This document shows positions 24,910 through 33,773 of a stretch of 50,775 nt of DNA, piece by piece. The first letter of the stretch is position 1. Each line of letters starts with the position of its first letter. The stretch is taken from positions 1 to 50,775 of the forward strand of contig JANQEO010000334.1 in assembly GCA_028278325.1 (NCBI GenBank). Reading direction: 5' to 3'. The notes beneath the pieces were generated by a model. That model saw only the letters and a list, made by a program, of their open reading frames with translations. It ran no database searches and was not told the origin of the DNA. The position numbers and the translations under genes were made by a program. The DNA is from Candidatus Binatia bacterium (GTDB lineage Bacteria; Desulfobacterota; Binatia; UBA1149; JAJCZL01).

Positions 24910-26205
24910 ATGGCTCCTGATTTTCCACCATCGCTCGCTGTCATTGATCTACGTTTCAAGGATGAGACTCTCACCGCCTCTGTGGAATACATCGAAGTGT
25001 CGCGCCAACACCGTATACGCTTCCGCTGGAATGCTCGCTCCTCACCAAAGTCATTTATATCAATAGGGAATGGAGTCGCATTCATCGAAGATTCTGCCAA
25101 TCTGGTTTTTCCCCCCAAGAGTGACGATGTCGCCCCCGATGACCTCGGTAATGGACGATACCGCTGGGTCGAAGGACTGCGTCAAGGTGTTCCCTGGGCT
25201 ACGTTAATCCTGATTCTGCCAGCGGGCTATTCGCTCAGTAATCCATCTCCGCAGATCTCCGCCGCCAAAGTATTCCGCGGTCGTATAGCTGTTTATTGGA
25301 CGCTGCGCGGCAACCAAGACGGCCACACTTTCGCTGAATGGTGCCTATATCGCGTTAGCAACGAGGACGTCGTCGCTGCGGTGCAGAAACTCTTGCGCGA
25401 TTCTATTCCATCGGTACAAAACGCGGCGACGGTTCAAATTGATACTGATGTGCGTTCGGTCAGAACTCAGAATACGCCAGCGAGTTCGTTAGATCCACTT
25501 GACGACCCTGACGCACCCCAAGAACTGAAGACACTTAAATGGTTGTTCACAAAAGGCCGGCGCTATTGGAAGTACGGATTGATCTTGCTGGCGATACTAG
25601 TGGTACCAAAGGCCATCGGTCCCGCCTACAACTGGACGACTGGTCATTTCCGTGATAAATCGACCTATACTGTATTGTCTGATTGGGGCTTCTCGGAAGT
25701 CGACACAAGTATCTGCTTTAGCGCAGTATTTAACAATAAAGGAGTCGATCCGGTCACGATTTCTAATGTCTATATCTCCGCTGCCGATTCGTCTTCTCTC
25801 CACCAGGGCTGGCGCGGTGAGTGCGCGTTCTTCCCGCAGGAATTTGAACCGATCATCGTCGAAGGGGGGCGTACTATATCGGCGGCATTCCGCTGCGGTC
25901 ATGCGATATCGGCGTTTCTAGATGAGTTCTTCCCTGAACAATCGGAGATAGTCTTTTTCTGCAACTTCATCACTCGCGACCCGAAAGACAGTCTACATTG
26001 GTCGAAAGCGCGCATTGGGACTACTAACGTGCTAGGTTCTCGAATCGTCGGATACTCAATCGGTCCTATCGTAAAAATGAAACTCGTGCCAGCTCGCCTT
26101 GATGTTCCCTTGGGCTATATTAGCCGCCCCCGAGAATACTCAGTAGCCGGGCCTGTCCTTGTTATCCCTCCGGGCCAGCGTACGACTATAATATTTGATG
26201 ACTAA
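24910..26205 (+). CDS. Single-TM protein of unknown function
   Basis: 431 aa, ATG with GGGAGG upstream. The N-terminal about 190 residues form a soluble, beta-rich region. A charged segment and one transmembrane helix follow (YGLILLAILVVPKAIGPAY, about 222-240), then a C-terminal domain of about 190 aa (FRDKSTYTVLSDWGFSEVDT, ISNVYISAADSSSL, and a PGQRTTIIF end). No enzymatic motif seen. It is the only rightward gene in the right cargo block and converges with the PIN-domain gene. The AT-rich composition matches the rest of the cargo. A role as membrane-bound sensor or effector is only a guess. Confidence 0.6.
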   Translation: MAPDFPPSLAVIDLRFKDETLTASVEYIEVSRQHRIRFRWNARSSPKSFISIGNGVAFIEDSANLVFPPKSDDVAPDDLGNGRYRWVEGLRQGVPWATLILILPAGYSLSNPSPQISAAKVFRGRIAVYWTLRGNQDGHTFAEWCLYRVSNEDVVAAVQKLLRDSIPSVQNAATVQIDTDVRSVRTQNTPASSLDPLDDPDAPQELKTLKWLFTKGRRYWKYGLILLAILVVPKAIGPAYNWTTGHFRDKSTYTVLSDWGFSEVDTSICFSAVFNNKGVDPVTISNVYISAADSSSLHQGWRGECAFFPQEFEPIIVEGGRTISAAFRCGHAISAFLDEFFPEQSEIVFFCNFITRDPKDSLHWSKARIGTTNVLGSRIVGYSIGPIVKMKLVPARLDVPLGYISRPREYSVAGPVLVIPPGQRTTIIFDD

Positions 26206-26389
26206 TCGACTGCGACATCCGGGTGAAGCCCATACATCAGTCCGCAACTGCGCCATAGACGTATCATTCCTAAATATACGCCAAGAACATTCAGCCCCAA
26301 AGTACGCCCGCATCACTCGCGCCATCGCTTTGCTAGGCGACAGTATTCTTGTTAGTGCTATCGCGACACTCTCGGACTTGGCTCCAGCC

Positions 26390-27523
26390 CTATCCTTCAA
26401 ACCCCCACTCCGGCTCTATCGTACCCAAATCGACATATCCGATTTTATCGAGAACTTCGACACCTACCAAATCCAGACCGTCTAGATCCGCTGAAAAATC
26501 ACCCGCAAGCGAAACAAGCACATCGGTCTGATAGGATCGCTCAGCGGTAAAGCGGGTACTCCCCACGCTTACGTAGTCTTTATCAATTGGATCACGCATG
26601 GAAAGAGACAACGAGCAATGTACATCACAGCCTACTTCAGCTACCAGCCGGATTACCAGAATGCTTGAGTCAACTCTAACGACCGACACTTCTGGATTCC
26701 CCGTTGGGTACTCTATAAATCCATGCCGTACGTACTCGGCGTAGATTTCGTCCTCTTCATAATAGAACATGGAGTCTGCTTCAATGTAGATGTCGGCGTC
26801 TTCCAAGCTTTCACGAATTGCACCCTCAATTGCAGCCAGAACGGCAATTGGCCTTTCCTCCTTTATCGCCCGCACTAGGTCCCCTATCACCCGTTTAGCC
26901 GCGTTATGCGGCTGGAACCGCGATATCGCTTCACCTAAATCGCCCACCACATCAATCAACTCAGAACTCTCGCCAAACTCCTTCCACCCACCGTCGCTCG
27001 ACACTGCCAGCAACTGTATCTCGCTCGTTCTTGCCCACTCTTCAAGAGTTACCAAAGCGATAGCATCAGGAAATTCGTGCTTTCGTTTCGCCGTTGTACC
27101 AAATGGAGCTTTCCCTGAAAAATACATGTCAACTAAAGTACCCGAATCCGAGTACTTCGCCGACTCTATCGTGAATGCCCCTGTTGATTCATAGAATCTC
27201 GTCAGAACTCTCTTCGCGATCTCCCCGGAACTCCCCTCACCGTATACGAGCGCCTTCGCACGTTCTCGGTCGGTGGGCGTAGACATATCGAACTGATCTA
27301 CGTCCTCAAGTGAACTGTCGATTTTCGTTCTGATGCTTTCGATTCGCCGCTTGATATGTGCTGTAAGTTCACCGTGGACGATATCGGGGAAGACCAGTGA
27401 AACGGGGCCATCGGCGAATTGCTCTAACTGCTTTAGAAATCCGCGCCCCAACCTCAATCCATGGGCTTCAAATATACACGTATCTATTACCAAGGCCTCA
27501 TAGTCTAGTTCCGGTGCAGTCAT
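26390..27523 (-). CDS. PIN-domain protein (DUF4935-like)
   Basis: 377 aa. The N-terminal part is a PIN-type nuclease fold: VIDTCIFEAHGL with D14, FPDIVHGELTAHI with an acidic residue, KHEFPDAIALVTLEEWA and LLAVSSDGGWKEFGE with further acids, giving the set expected for a metal-dependent ribonuclease. The C-terminal 150 aa is a separate beta-rich domain (IEADSMFYYEEDEIYAEYV, VVRVDSSILVIRLVAEVG). Stand-alone PIN proteins of this length are found in defence islands and as toxins, but no adjacent antitoxin is visible. RNA cleavage is inferred. Confidence 0.7.
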   Translation of the reverse strand: MTAPELDYEALVIDTCIFEAHGLRLGRGFLKQLEQFADGPVSLVFPDIVHGELTAHIKRRIESIRTKIDSSLEDVDQFDMSTPTDRERAKALVYGEGSSGEIAKRVLTRFYESTGAFTIESAKYSDSGTLVDMYFSGKAPFGTTAKRKHEFPDAIALVTLEEWARTSEIQLLAVSSDGGWKEFGESSELIDVVGDLGEAISRFQPHNAAKRVIGDLVRAIKEERPIAVLAAIEGAIRESLEDADIYIEADSMFYYEEDEIYAEYVRHGFIEYPTGNPEVSVVRVDSSILVIRLVAEVGCDVHCSLSLSMRDPIDKDYVSVGSTRFTAERSYQTDVLVSLAGDFSADLDGLDLVGVEVLDKIGYVDLGTIEPEWGFEG

Positions 27524-27619
27524 TAAGTACCCCCGCCATGCGCATCACGAGCTCCTGTTACACAACCGAGATCTCCGCTCACCATGGCAGCCGGAAACGA
27601 ATCGACTACGACGAAGCAG

Positions 27620-28147
27620 TTACGTTCGGTATATCCCTCGCCCGGCCCTCTTGATCTTCTTGCTCGTCGACAACGTCCTCCGCAGCACATTGGTAAAGTC
27701 CTTGGACTTGGTCTTCACTAGCCTCTTCTTCTGGATCGTCGCCAGGATGTCCCTGAAGGCCATCGGCTTCTTGTTCTTCTTCAGAAGATCCACGACGACG
27801 GACTCGACGGTGGGTCGTTTAGAGGGCGAAGTCTTGCGCGGGGCTTTCTTGGTGGCGCGCTTCTTGGTTACCTTCTTCTTGGTCCTCGCTGCAGCCTTGA
27901 CCGTCTTCTTGGCCAAGCGCTTTTTCGCGACCTTCTTCTTCGCCGCCTTCTTCCAGCCGGGCTTCTTCTTCAAAGGACCGGACCCGCCAGCCAGGAGCTT
28001 CTTTATCTCCCGGTCAATCCTCGCCAGCTGCTTCTCGATTTTGGCCTTCTCGGCCGTTAACTTGTCGATCTTTCTCTTCGCAGCCAGCATTTCCCTCAGC
28101 TCCGTAGCGGTGAAATCGGCGACAGTCGAACGGATTCTCGTAGCCAT
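27620..28147 (-). CDS. Histone H1-like lysine-rich protein with HARE-type winged helix
   Basis: 175 aa, ATG with AAGGGGGG upstream. Residues 1-52 form a helical or coiled-coil segment (ELREMLAAKRKIDKLTAEKA). The middle is a lysine/alanine repeat tail (KKAAKKKVAKKRLAKKT and on) like histone H1 and bacterial nucleoid proteins. The C-terminal 65 aa resembles a HARE-type winged helix (TVESVVVDLLKKNKKPMAFR, then DILATIQKKRLVKTKS and GRGIYRT). It probably binds DNA and condenses or bridges it. Lysine-rich proteins with such winged helices are known in planctomycete and FCB-related genomes. Here it travels in the cargo of the element. Confidence 0.78.
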   Translation of the reverse strand: MATRIRSTVADFTATELREMLAAKRKIDKLTAEKAKIEKQLARIDREIKKLLAGGSGPLKKKPGWKKAAKKKVAKKRLAKKTVKAAARTKKKVTKKRATKKAPRKTSPSKRPTVESVVVDLLKKNKKPMAFRDILATIQKKRLVKTKSKDFTNVLRRTLSTSKKIKRAGRGIYRT

Positions 28148-28395
28148 GTGTTCCCCCCTTGGCGTACTCGAGTGTTGTTCGTGTTCCGCTGCAGACTACC
28201 ATTCCGTCCGTTACGTCGCAATTCCAGATGTTAGCCCCGCTGGTCGCTTGATCTTAAAAATACAGGAGCTCTCTCGTGACGACGAGTATGCCGATGAGGG
28301 CTCTAAATACAACCGTGGAGTCGCATACTCCGCGCCATACTCGCGAACAACAAGCTCTCAATGATACGAGTTCTCGTAGAAGACCGCGATTATCA

Positions 28396-29103
28396 TCATT
28401 GAGTCGCTACCAAGCCGTCGCGAATCTCCAGAACTCGCGATGCGTACGAAAGGAGTTTCTCGTCATGCGTTACCGTACAAATAGTAGTACCAGCATCGTG
28501 CAGACCCCTTAAGATGCCCATAACGTGTTCCGATGTCGAGTTGTCCAAGCTTCCAGTTGGCTCGTCAGCGAACAAGATCGTGGGATTGTTGGCTATAGCA
28601 CGAGCAAGCGCTGCCCTTTGCTGCTGGCCGCCAGATAGCTGGCCCGGACGATATCCCTCTCGCTGCTCGAGACCTACCCGCAGAACTGCCTCTCTAACTA
28701 ACCTCTTTCTAGATAACCGTTTGCTCGTAAAAGTGAGCGGTAGCTCGATGTTTTCCGAAACGCTCAAGTCGGGTATTAGGCTATAGTCCTGAAACACAAA
28801 CCCTATCGATCGCAACCGAACTAACTGCCTCTCAACCATCGACCACTGTCCAACTTCAGTTCCACCTAATCGATATACACCAGATGTTGGCTCATCCAAT
28901 AGCCCCATTATCTTAAGTAATGTCGTCTTTCCCGCACCTGATGGACCGATTATCGATAACCACTCGCCGGCGTCAATGTCTAGATCAATACCCCGAAGTA
29001 CTTCTGTTTGACCAGAGTAGGCTGAAAAAGTCTTCCGTATACCACGTAAGCTGACCAGCTGTTCCATATTGGGTAAGCTCGTGCGAAATCGGCGATTGAC
29101 CAT
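28396..29103 (-). CDS. ABC transporter ATPase, LolD/MacB/FtsE type
   Basis: 235 aa. Walker A GPSGAGKTTLLK, Q-loop VFQDYSLIPDLSV, signature LSGGQQQRAALARAI, Walker B ILFADEPTGSLD and H-loop TVTHDEKL are all present. The spacing and the short length are those of the LolD/MacB/FtsE/SalX group, not of the two-domain RbsA proteins that normally serve RbsC-type permeases. ATG 29103 has GAGGT nine bases upstream. It is the last gene of the five-gene leftward operon, 33 bp after the pentapeptide-repeat gene. No FtsX/MacB-like permease gene is in the window. Confidence 0.88.
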   Translation of the reverse strand: MVNRRFRTSLPNMEQLVSLRGIRKTFSAYSGQTEVLRGIDLDIDAGEWLSIIGPSGAGKTTLLKIMGLLDEPTSGVYRLGGTEVGQWSMVERQLVRLRSIGFVFQDYSLIPDLSVSENIELPLTFTSKRLSRKRLVREAVLRVGLEQREGYRPGQLSGGQQQRAALARAIANNPTILFADEPTGSLDNSTSEHVMGILRGLHDAGTTICTVTHDEKLLSYASRVLEIRDGLVATQ

Positions 29104-29136
29104 AAAATAGTTACCTCAAAAATCAGGAATAGTAAA

Positions 29137-30558
29137 CTATAGCCCCCGCTCCCCGCAAATCACCTTACCAGAGACAAGGAGGCAATCAGGCGGGAACTTA
29201 GTCCGTACGTCAACTCTCGCCCTCGCAAAATTCGCGGTTTCGAGGTTTCGCGCCTCCTCTAAATTCGCACCGCGAAGATCCGCGTCGCGAAAATCCGCTC
29301 TAGCAAGATCTGAGTCATAGAATTCTGCGTCTCTCAATATCGCGCCCTGAAATGACGCGTCACGTAGTGTGGAGGCGAGAGCAAATTTCGATCTTGTCAA
29401 GTCCGCTCCCGAAAATGAAACTGCGTCGAGAATAACCCCAGAGAAAATACAATCCCTCAAGATCGCGCCGGCAAGCGTGCACCCATGAAACTCACCGCCA
29501 AATCTAGACCGGGAAAGATTTACTCCTGGCGCGACAGTGAGCCCTTTAACCTTAAGACCCATGGCGGTCAGGTTCTCAGCATTGCAGCCGTTATCAATAG
29601 AAACATTCTGAAGAGTCGATGAACTGATGTTCAGATTGGACAAAGAACAATGACTAAAATAAACTTTTTGCATATAGGCGCATTGAAGCTCGCCGAAATC
29701 CAGTGCCACATGATTAAAAAAAACTCGCTCAAATCGTACACTAACATCGTTATCACAATCGCCCGCGTATTGCCTAGTCTTGAAGCCGAACCAGGCTCCG
29801 TTCGTAATATCTAGGTCCAGAAATCTAGTACTACTAACGTTGCTCTCCATTATATGGAAGTCTCGAAGTTCAAGGTCTTCAAACGCAGCACGTTCAAGAT
29901 CGCATTCAACCAGATGCACTTCTCTCATTAGTCCGGGTCCCCGAAAGACAGTTCCCTCAAGATCACTACCGTTAAAACGCAGATCCGCGCCGGCAATCCC
30001 CGAGAACTCCGAATATACAAGCTTCGACGATTCTATATGGAGGTTCGATAGCGCCAATCGGTCAAAGTACAGCCCACAAGCTGAGAAATTATCGAAAAGC
30101 AAGCGAGTGGCCTCATGATGGTGAAGCTCTAATAGGCCTTCTAGGGTGCCCTGGACGCCATGGCGCCTAGCAATCGCTCGTTGCGCCGCCTGATCGCGTG
30201 CCGACTCACATTCCCGGAAAGCGCTTTCTGATCGAGCTCTCAGAAACTCGCGAAGTATCTCTGGTGCAGTATTTCGATATAACTTATGTTTCTTAGAAAT
30301 CGCGGCAATCGTTCGTATTGCCCCGTGGCTAGCGGGCCATTCCGGACCATTGAGCGTGGCCACTGCTGCTTGAAATTGTCGATCAAGCCTCTCTTCTGCA
30401 GCGATTTCCCGTGCCAGTTGTGTTTCATCGACTGTTTGAATGTGTTGGTATCTCGCCTGGATGATTACGCCTACAACTCCCAATAAAGTGGCAATCTCAA
30501 CAAGTTTCTCCTTGAATATACCGCCTCGAAATTTCAACGCTCTCCGCCTTTTGCCCAC
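29137..30558 (-). CDS. Membrane-anchored pentapeptide-repeat protein
   Basis: 473 aa. One N-terminal transmembrane helix (LVEIATLLGVVGVIIQARY, about 20-38) is followed by a cytoplasmic helical region (LDRQFQAAVATLNGPEWPAS, APEILREFLRARSESAF). Then comes a long right-handed beta-helix of A(D/N)LxX pentapeptides, clearest at 180-230 and 345-450 (CTLAGAILRDCIFSGVILDA, ADLTRSKFAL, ADFRDADLRGANLEEARNL). Proteins with this plan occur next to diverse membrane systems, but the function is generally unknown. The start overlaps the PLP-enzyme gene by 25 bp, indicating coupled translation in the five-gene operon. Confidence 0.85.
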   Translation of the reverse strand: MGKRRRALKFRGGIFKEKLVEIATLLGVVGVIIQARYQHIQTVDETQLAREIAAEERLDRQFQAAVATLNGPEWPASHGAIRTIAAISKKHKLYRNTAPEILREFLRARSESAFRECESARDQAAQRAIARRHGVQGTLEGLLELHHHEATRLLFDNFSACGLYFDRLALSNLHIESSKLVYSEFSGIAGADLRFNGSDLEGTVFRGPGLMREVHLVECDLERAAFEDLELRDFHIMESNVSSTRFLDLDITNGAWFGFKTRQYAGDCDNDVSVRFERVFFNHVALDFGELQCAYMQKVYFSHCSLSNLNISSSTLQNVSIDNGCNAENLTAMGLKVKGLTVAPGVNLSRSRFGGEFHGCTLAGAILRDCIFSGVILDAVSFSGADLTRSKFALASTLRDASFQGAILRDAEFYDSDLARADFRDADLRGANLEEARNLETANFARARVDVRTKFPPDCLLVSGKVICGERGL

Positions 30559-31496
30559 GGGATTCCATTCCCAGTATTAATCACCAAGACAACTCGCGCT
30601 CCCAGCATAATCTTCTTGCGTAACAGGAGCGCAAAACTCGCGGCGGCACTAGGTTCGCAGTTTACTGTCGATCCGACGAGTCCAATCGAATCGAGAATCT
30701 CCGAATCTGAAACGACGAATACTTGGTGCTCTGATGCGATACGTGATTGAGCGACCCCATGGTCCCGCAAGGATCTATAATAGGGCGAATACAATGCATA
30801 TATCTTGTCGCCGATAGACTCGGGATCTACGACAGCAGCCCCGAGTACGCGAACTGACAAGTCCCTCTCCACGGCTTCCGATGCAACTGCATCATATAGG
30901 ACGCCTGCGCCAACTGGAGCGATGATCGTGTCAATATCTAGGCCCAACTCGCTGGCCTGTCCCAACGCCTCGATGAGAATCGGCGCGTAGCAAGGTTCAG
31001 ATATACCTTCCGAAACGTCAATATGCTGTGTAAATTCCAATCCCTCTCCTCGAGCCAGGTCGGCGATGTCGGTAGCTCGCATTACTCCAGCCGCAAGATC
31101 TACTTCTTTGCATATGACTCCCGCTCTACGAAGTCGCGCTATGATCTTAGAGCCCTCAATTACTGATCCACTTGTGTCTGGCCCGACTTGTCTATTTCCG
31201 AACCCCATCGGAAACACCGCGAATTCCTGAGGGCGCGGTAGCGATTCGTACGCGGCCTCAATTCCGCTGTGAATCGAAAACGCCGTGTTTCCATAGGTTA
31301 TACTCGAAACTAACGTTTCTGGACCTCTAGTTCTGGCGCGAAGCCTACGAGCCAGCTCCCAACCAAGTCTGTCCTTGAAGGTGCCTGTCGGGCACGCAGA
31401 TTCGTCCTTCACGAGAACCCGAAACGGCATGCCCAATGACACCTCGGTCAGTGGTGTAGGTGGGAAATAGAAAGTCTCACCGCTTGAATCATCCAT
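30534..31496 (-). CDS. Threonine-synthase-like PLP enzyme (fold type II)
   Basis: 320 aa. The PLP-lysine motif TGTFKDRLGWELARR lies near residue 40, the glycine-rich phosphate-binding loop is APVGAGVLYDAVA, and a C-terminal NTGNG corresponds to the SGNG/TGHG region. The usual SSGNAG substrate loop is altered to SSITYGNTAFS. These features place it among beta-family PLP enzymes such as threonine synthase, cysteate synthase or diaminopropionate ammonia-lyase. It is shorter than bacterial threonine synthase, and its substrate is not predictable. The ATG overlaps the stop of the binding-protein gene by 8 bp, so it is coupled to transport genes and not to threonine genes. Confidence 0.82.
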   Translation of the reverse strand: MDDSSGETFYFPPTPLTEVSLGMPFRVLVKDESACPTGTFKDRLGWELARRLRARTRGPETLVSSITYGNTAFSIHSGIEAAYESLPRPQEFAVFPMGFGNRQVGPDTSGSVIEGSKIIARLRRAGVICKEVDLAAGVMRATDIADLARGEGLEFTQHIDVSEGISEPCYAPILIEALGQASELGLDIDTIIAPVGAGVLYDAVASEAVERDLSVRVLGAAVVDPESIGDKIYALYSPYYRSLRDHGVAQSRIASEHQVFVVSDSEILDSIGLVGSTVNCEPSAAASFALLLRKKIMLGARVVLVINTGNGIPWAKGGER

Positions 31497-32475
31497 CGCT
31501 TTTCTCGAATCCCGTTCGGTCGATTTGGTCTACATTCTCGATTGTGACCAGAAAGTTCCGCAACAATACGTTTCGTTGGTTTGGGCGCCCCGTAATAAGA
31601 TCGTGCAGTAAACGCGCACTCCTAATTCCCATCTCTACCGGTTCTCCAACCAACAAAGCCTGAATGTAATCGTCTCGAAGCAAAGCCTCGCCTGCGGGAT
31701 TCATATCCTTAGCCACGACCTTAACACGCCCCGGCTCCACTCCAGATTGTCGAAGCGCCTGAGCGGCTCCGATCGCGTTTTCTACGTACCACGTATAGAT
31801 TCCATCAATATCTGGATGCGAGGCGAGTATCGATTCAGTTGTTTCAAGCGCAGCCACTGAATTCGCAGCAAGGTACTCCTCCCTAACGATCTCCATCTCC
31901 GGAAACTTGGCGAAGTAGTCAGTTGCTGCCCTCCACATCTCCTGAGCTTGTGCTTGACCACGGGGGCCTACGAGCGCCGCTATCTTTCCCTTCCCCCTCA
32001 TTAAACGCGTCAGAGACATAGCCAATTCCCAGCCTATCTCGTAGTTCGCCAACATTACCCGTCCAGCTACACGATCCGACTCAATGTCCACGTTTTCCGC
32101 GACCACGTATATTCCGCGGTCTGCTGCTTCCTCTACAAAAGGACATACTGTTCTGCTATGAACCGGATGAAGAATGATTCCAGCTACGCCGCGAGCAATC
32201 TGGCGCTCAATGATATCGAACTGTTCTCTTTGGTTGGCATAACCTCTAGACGAAAACCGTTCCGGTTTGTAGCCAAGATCTAGGAGCTCCTGTTGTACAC
32301 CCTCCCACTTGAGATCGTAGTACGGGCCATCGTTCGGCAGTATGTACGCTACAACTCGTTTGCCAGCACCGGGTGAATCTTCATTATCATTCTTCTTTCC
32401 ACACGAAATGAGCGATATTGACAATCCCAACAATAGAAGCGCCAGAACAAGCCGCTTATAGTATCTTCGTTTCAT
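31489..32475 (-). CDS. RbsB-like substrate-binding lipoprotein
   Basis: 328 aa. A lipoprotein signal (LVLALLLLGLSISLISCGKK) anchors it to a membrane. The mature part is a type I periplasmic binding fold of the ribose/galactose group: VVAYILPNDGPYYDLKWEGV, FDIIERQIARGVAGIILHPV, NVDIESDRVAGRVMLANYEI, IDGIYTWYVENAIGAAQAL and a hinge near AALVGPRGQAQAQE. It would capture a sugar-like or other small ligand. It overlaps the permease gene by 20 bp upstream and the PLP-enzyme gene by 8 bp downstream. Confidence 0.88.
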   Translation of the reverse strand: MKRRYYKRLVLALLLLGLSISLISCGKKNDNEDSPGAGKRVVAYILPNDGPYYDLKWEGVQQELLDLGYKPERFSSRGYANQREQFDIIERQIARGVAGIILHPVHSRTVCPFVEEAADRGIYVVAENVDIESDRVAGRVMLANYEIGWELAMSLTRLMRGKGKIAALVGPRGQAQAQEMWRAATDYFAKFPEMEIVREEYLAANSVAALETTESILASHPDIDGIYTWYVENAIGAAQALRQSGVEPGRVKVVAKDMNPAGEALLRDDYIQALLVGEPVEMGIRSARLLHDLITGRPNQRNVLLRNFLVTIENVDQIDRTGFEKSDG

Positions 32476-33436
32476 TAAGAAACCTCCTTCTTAAAAACTC
32501 GGAGAATCCTACCGCGATCAAGGTTAGCAGCCCAAGAGCGGTCATTCGCGGATCTGAAGGTAACCCCGCAATATCCAGAGACTCCTTTATTAACCCGAAA
32601 AGCAGCGATCCGCGAATAGGCATCCAAAGTGTTCCCCTCCCACCATCAAGGGAAACACCACCAATAATCGCAGCGGCAATGCCCCAAAGAAGGAGATCAT
32701 TATCTGGAGCAAGTGTCGCTCTTTCAACTCTAGCTGCAGCAATGACGGCTGCGACCACGCCTACCAATCCGCACAGTCCATACGCCAAACCACTCACAGT
32801 ATGGCGGCGCCCCCCCAAGGCCTCAAAAACGTCAGACGCACTGCCGACGGCTCGGAGCCACAAACCAATCCTGGTACAATACAGGAGTGTACCGGTCAAT
32901 ACAGAAGTAAGAAGAACAACAAGCGCTTGTATCCGCCAATCGGCACCAATAGCGAAATGAGTTGAAAGGTGGGGGCCGTCTATCGGCTCATAGCCCCCTC
33001 GGGCCCAGTGAAGCCCATATTGGACTACCAGCATCAGGCCAAGCGTAAAGCCAAGAGAGTTAGCCCTCAGATATGAAATCACGGCGCCAATTGCGAACCA
33101 AAGCAAAAAGGCCGCTACAAACGTTATAAACAACGCAATCAATGGATGAACGATGTCGCTGAGCACTACAAGCACCGCGGCCGCTGCTGCACTCATGCTT
33201 GTTATGGAAAGATCAATTCGGCCGGTCAGCATTACGAAAGTACTAGCTAGCGCTACGAGGAAGATCGGTATCGTGTGTTTGATCAATGTTACCCATGCGA
33301 GCGAATTCCACCCGCCAAAGAGCTCAACGTAAACAATGATCAACAGAATCAGAATCTCCTGGTAATGTCCGCTCGCTATCGATTTCCACCGTGGTGGACT
33401 TTGGCTTCTCGATTTTTGAATCGCGATGATTGTCAC
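32456..33436 (-). CDS. RbsC-like ABC transporter permease
   Basis: 326 aa, GTG start with GAGGT upstream. About eight to ten transmembrane helices. The sequence LIKHTIPIFLVALASTFVML, TGRIDLSITSMSAAAAAVL and a LALGGRRHTVSGLAYG-like loop (here VFEALGGRRHTVSGLAYG) are typical of RbsC/BPD_transp_2 permeases, as is IAAAIIGGVSLDGGRGTLW. It is first in the five-gene operon. The partner two-domain ATPase (RbsA type) is missing from the window, which is unusual. A LacI-type operator-like palindrome lies about 95 bp upstream of the start. Confidence 0.88.
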   Translation of the reverse strand: MTIIAIQKSRSQSPPRWKSIASGHYQEILILLIIVYVELFGGWNSLAWVTLIKHTIPIFLVALASTFVMLTGRIDLSITSMSAAAAAVLVVLSDIVHPLIALFITFVAAFLLWFAIGAVISYLRANSLGFTLGLMLVVQYGLHWARGGYEPIDGPHLSTHFAIGADWRIQALVVLLTSVLTGTLLYCTRIGLWLRAVGSASDVFEALGGRRHTVSGLAYGLCGLVGVVAAVIAAARVERATLAPDNDLLLWGIAAAIIGGVSLDGGRGTLWMPIRGSLLFGLIKESLDIAGLPSDPRMTALGLLTLIAVGFSEFLRRRFLNETKIL

Positions 33437-33530
33437 TTATACCTCAACTTGGATTCCAAACTACGAGATCGTTTTAGTCTAGCATTCTCGGCCTTTGGAC
33501 TTCGCGTATATTCGGAGGAGGTAGAATATG

Positions 33531-33546
33531 CTGGAATCGTTTCCAG
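33531..33546. promoter_or_regulatory. LacI-family operator-like palindrome upstream of the transporter operon
   Basis: CTGGAATCGTTTCCAG has symmetrical arms (CTGGAA/TTCCAG) around a central TCGT, with one asymmetric position inside TGGAATCGTTTCCA. LacI/GalR-type operators are usually 14-bp palindromes with a central CG, of the TGxAAxCGxTTxCA type, so the match is close. It lies about 95 bp upstream of the permease GTG, a sensible place for repression by a sugar-responsive regulator. No LacI-type gene is in the window. Confidence 0.45.
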
Positions 33547-33773
33547 GTACGGAATCGTGGAGCCCCCCAATCCCCATCTAGCTTGGATCTGAACATATCA
33601 TCTAGGGTAGGATCTGTGTTAACTAAAACGTCCACGAGGGCACGAAGATCCAGACTCAGACCCCGATTTCAGCCCGTTTCCGGTGCCTGTGTTCGCCAAA
33701 CGGATCTCAGACTTTTAGCCCTCTCAACGACGTGTCCGCTCACAACCCTTTGCCCCAACAACTTATACGCACG

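Noticed and set aside
33528..33581. A 17-codon open frame with a good AGGAGGT site on the plus strand
   Set aside because: The ribosome-binding-like sequence is striking, but the frame is very short and overlaps the operator-like palindrome. It is more likely part of the promoter region of the opposite operon.
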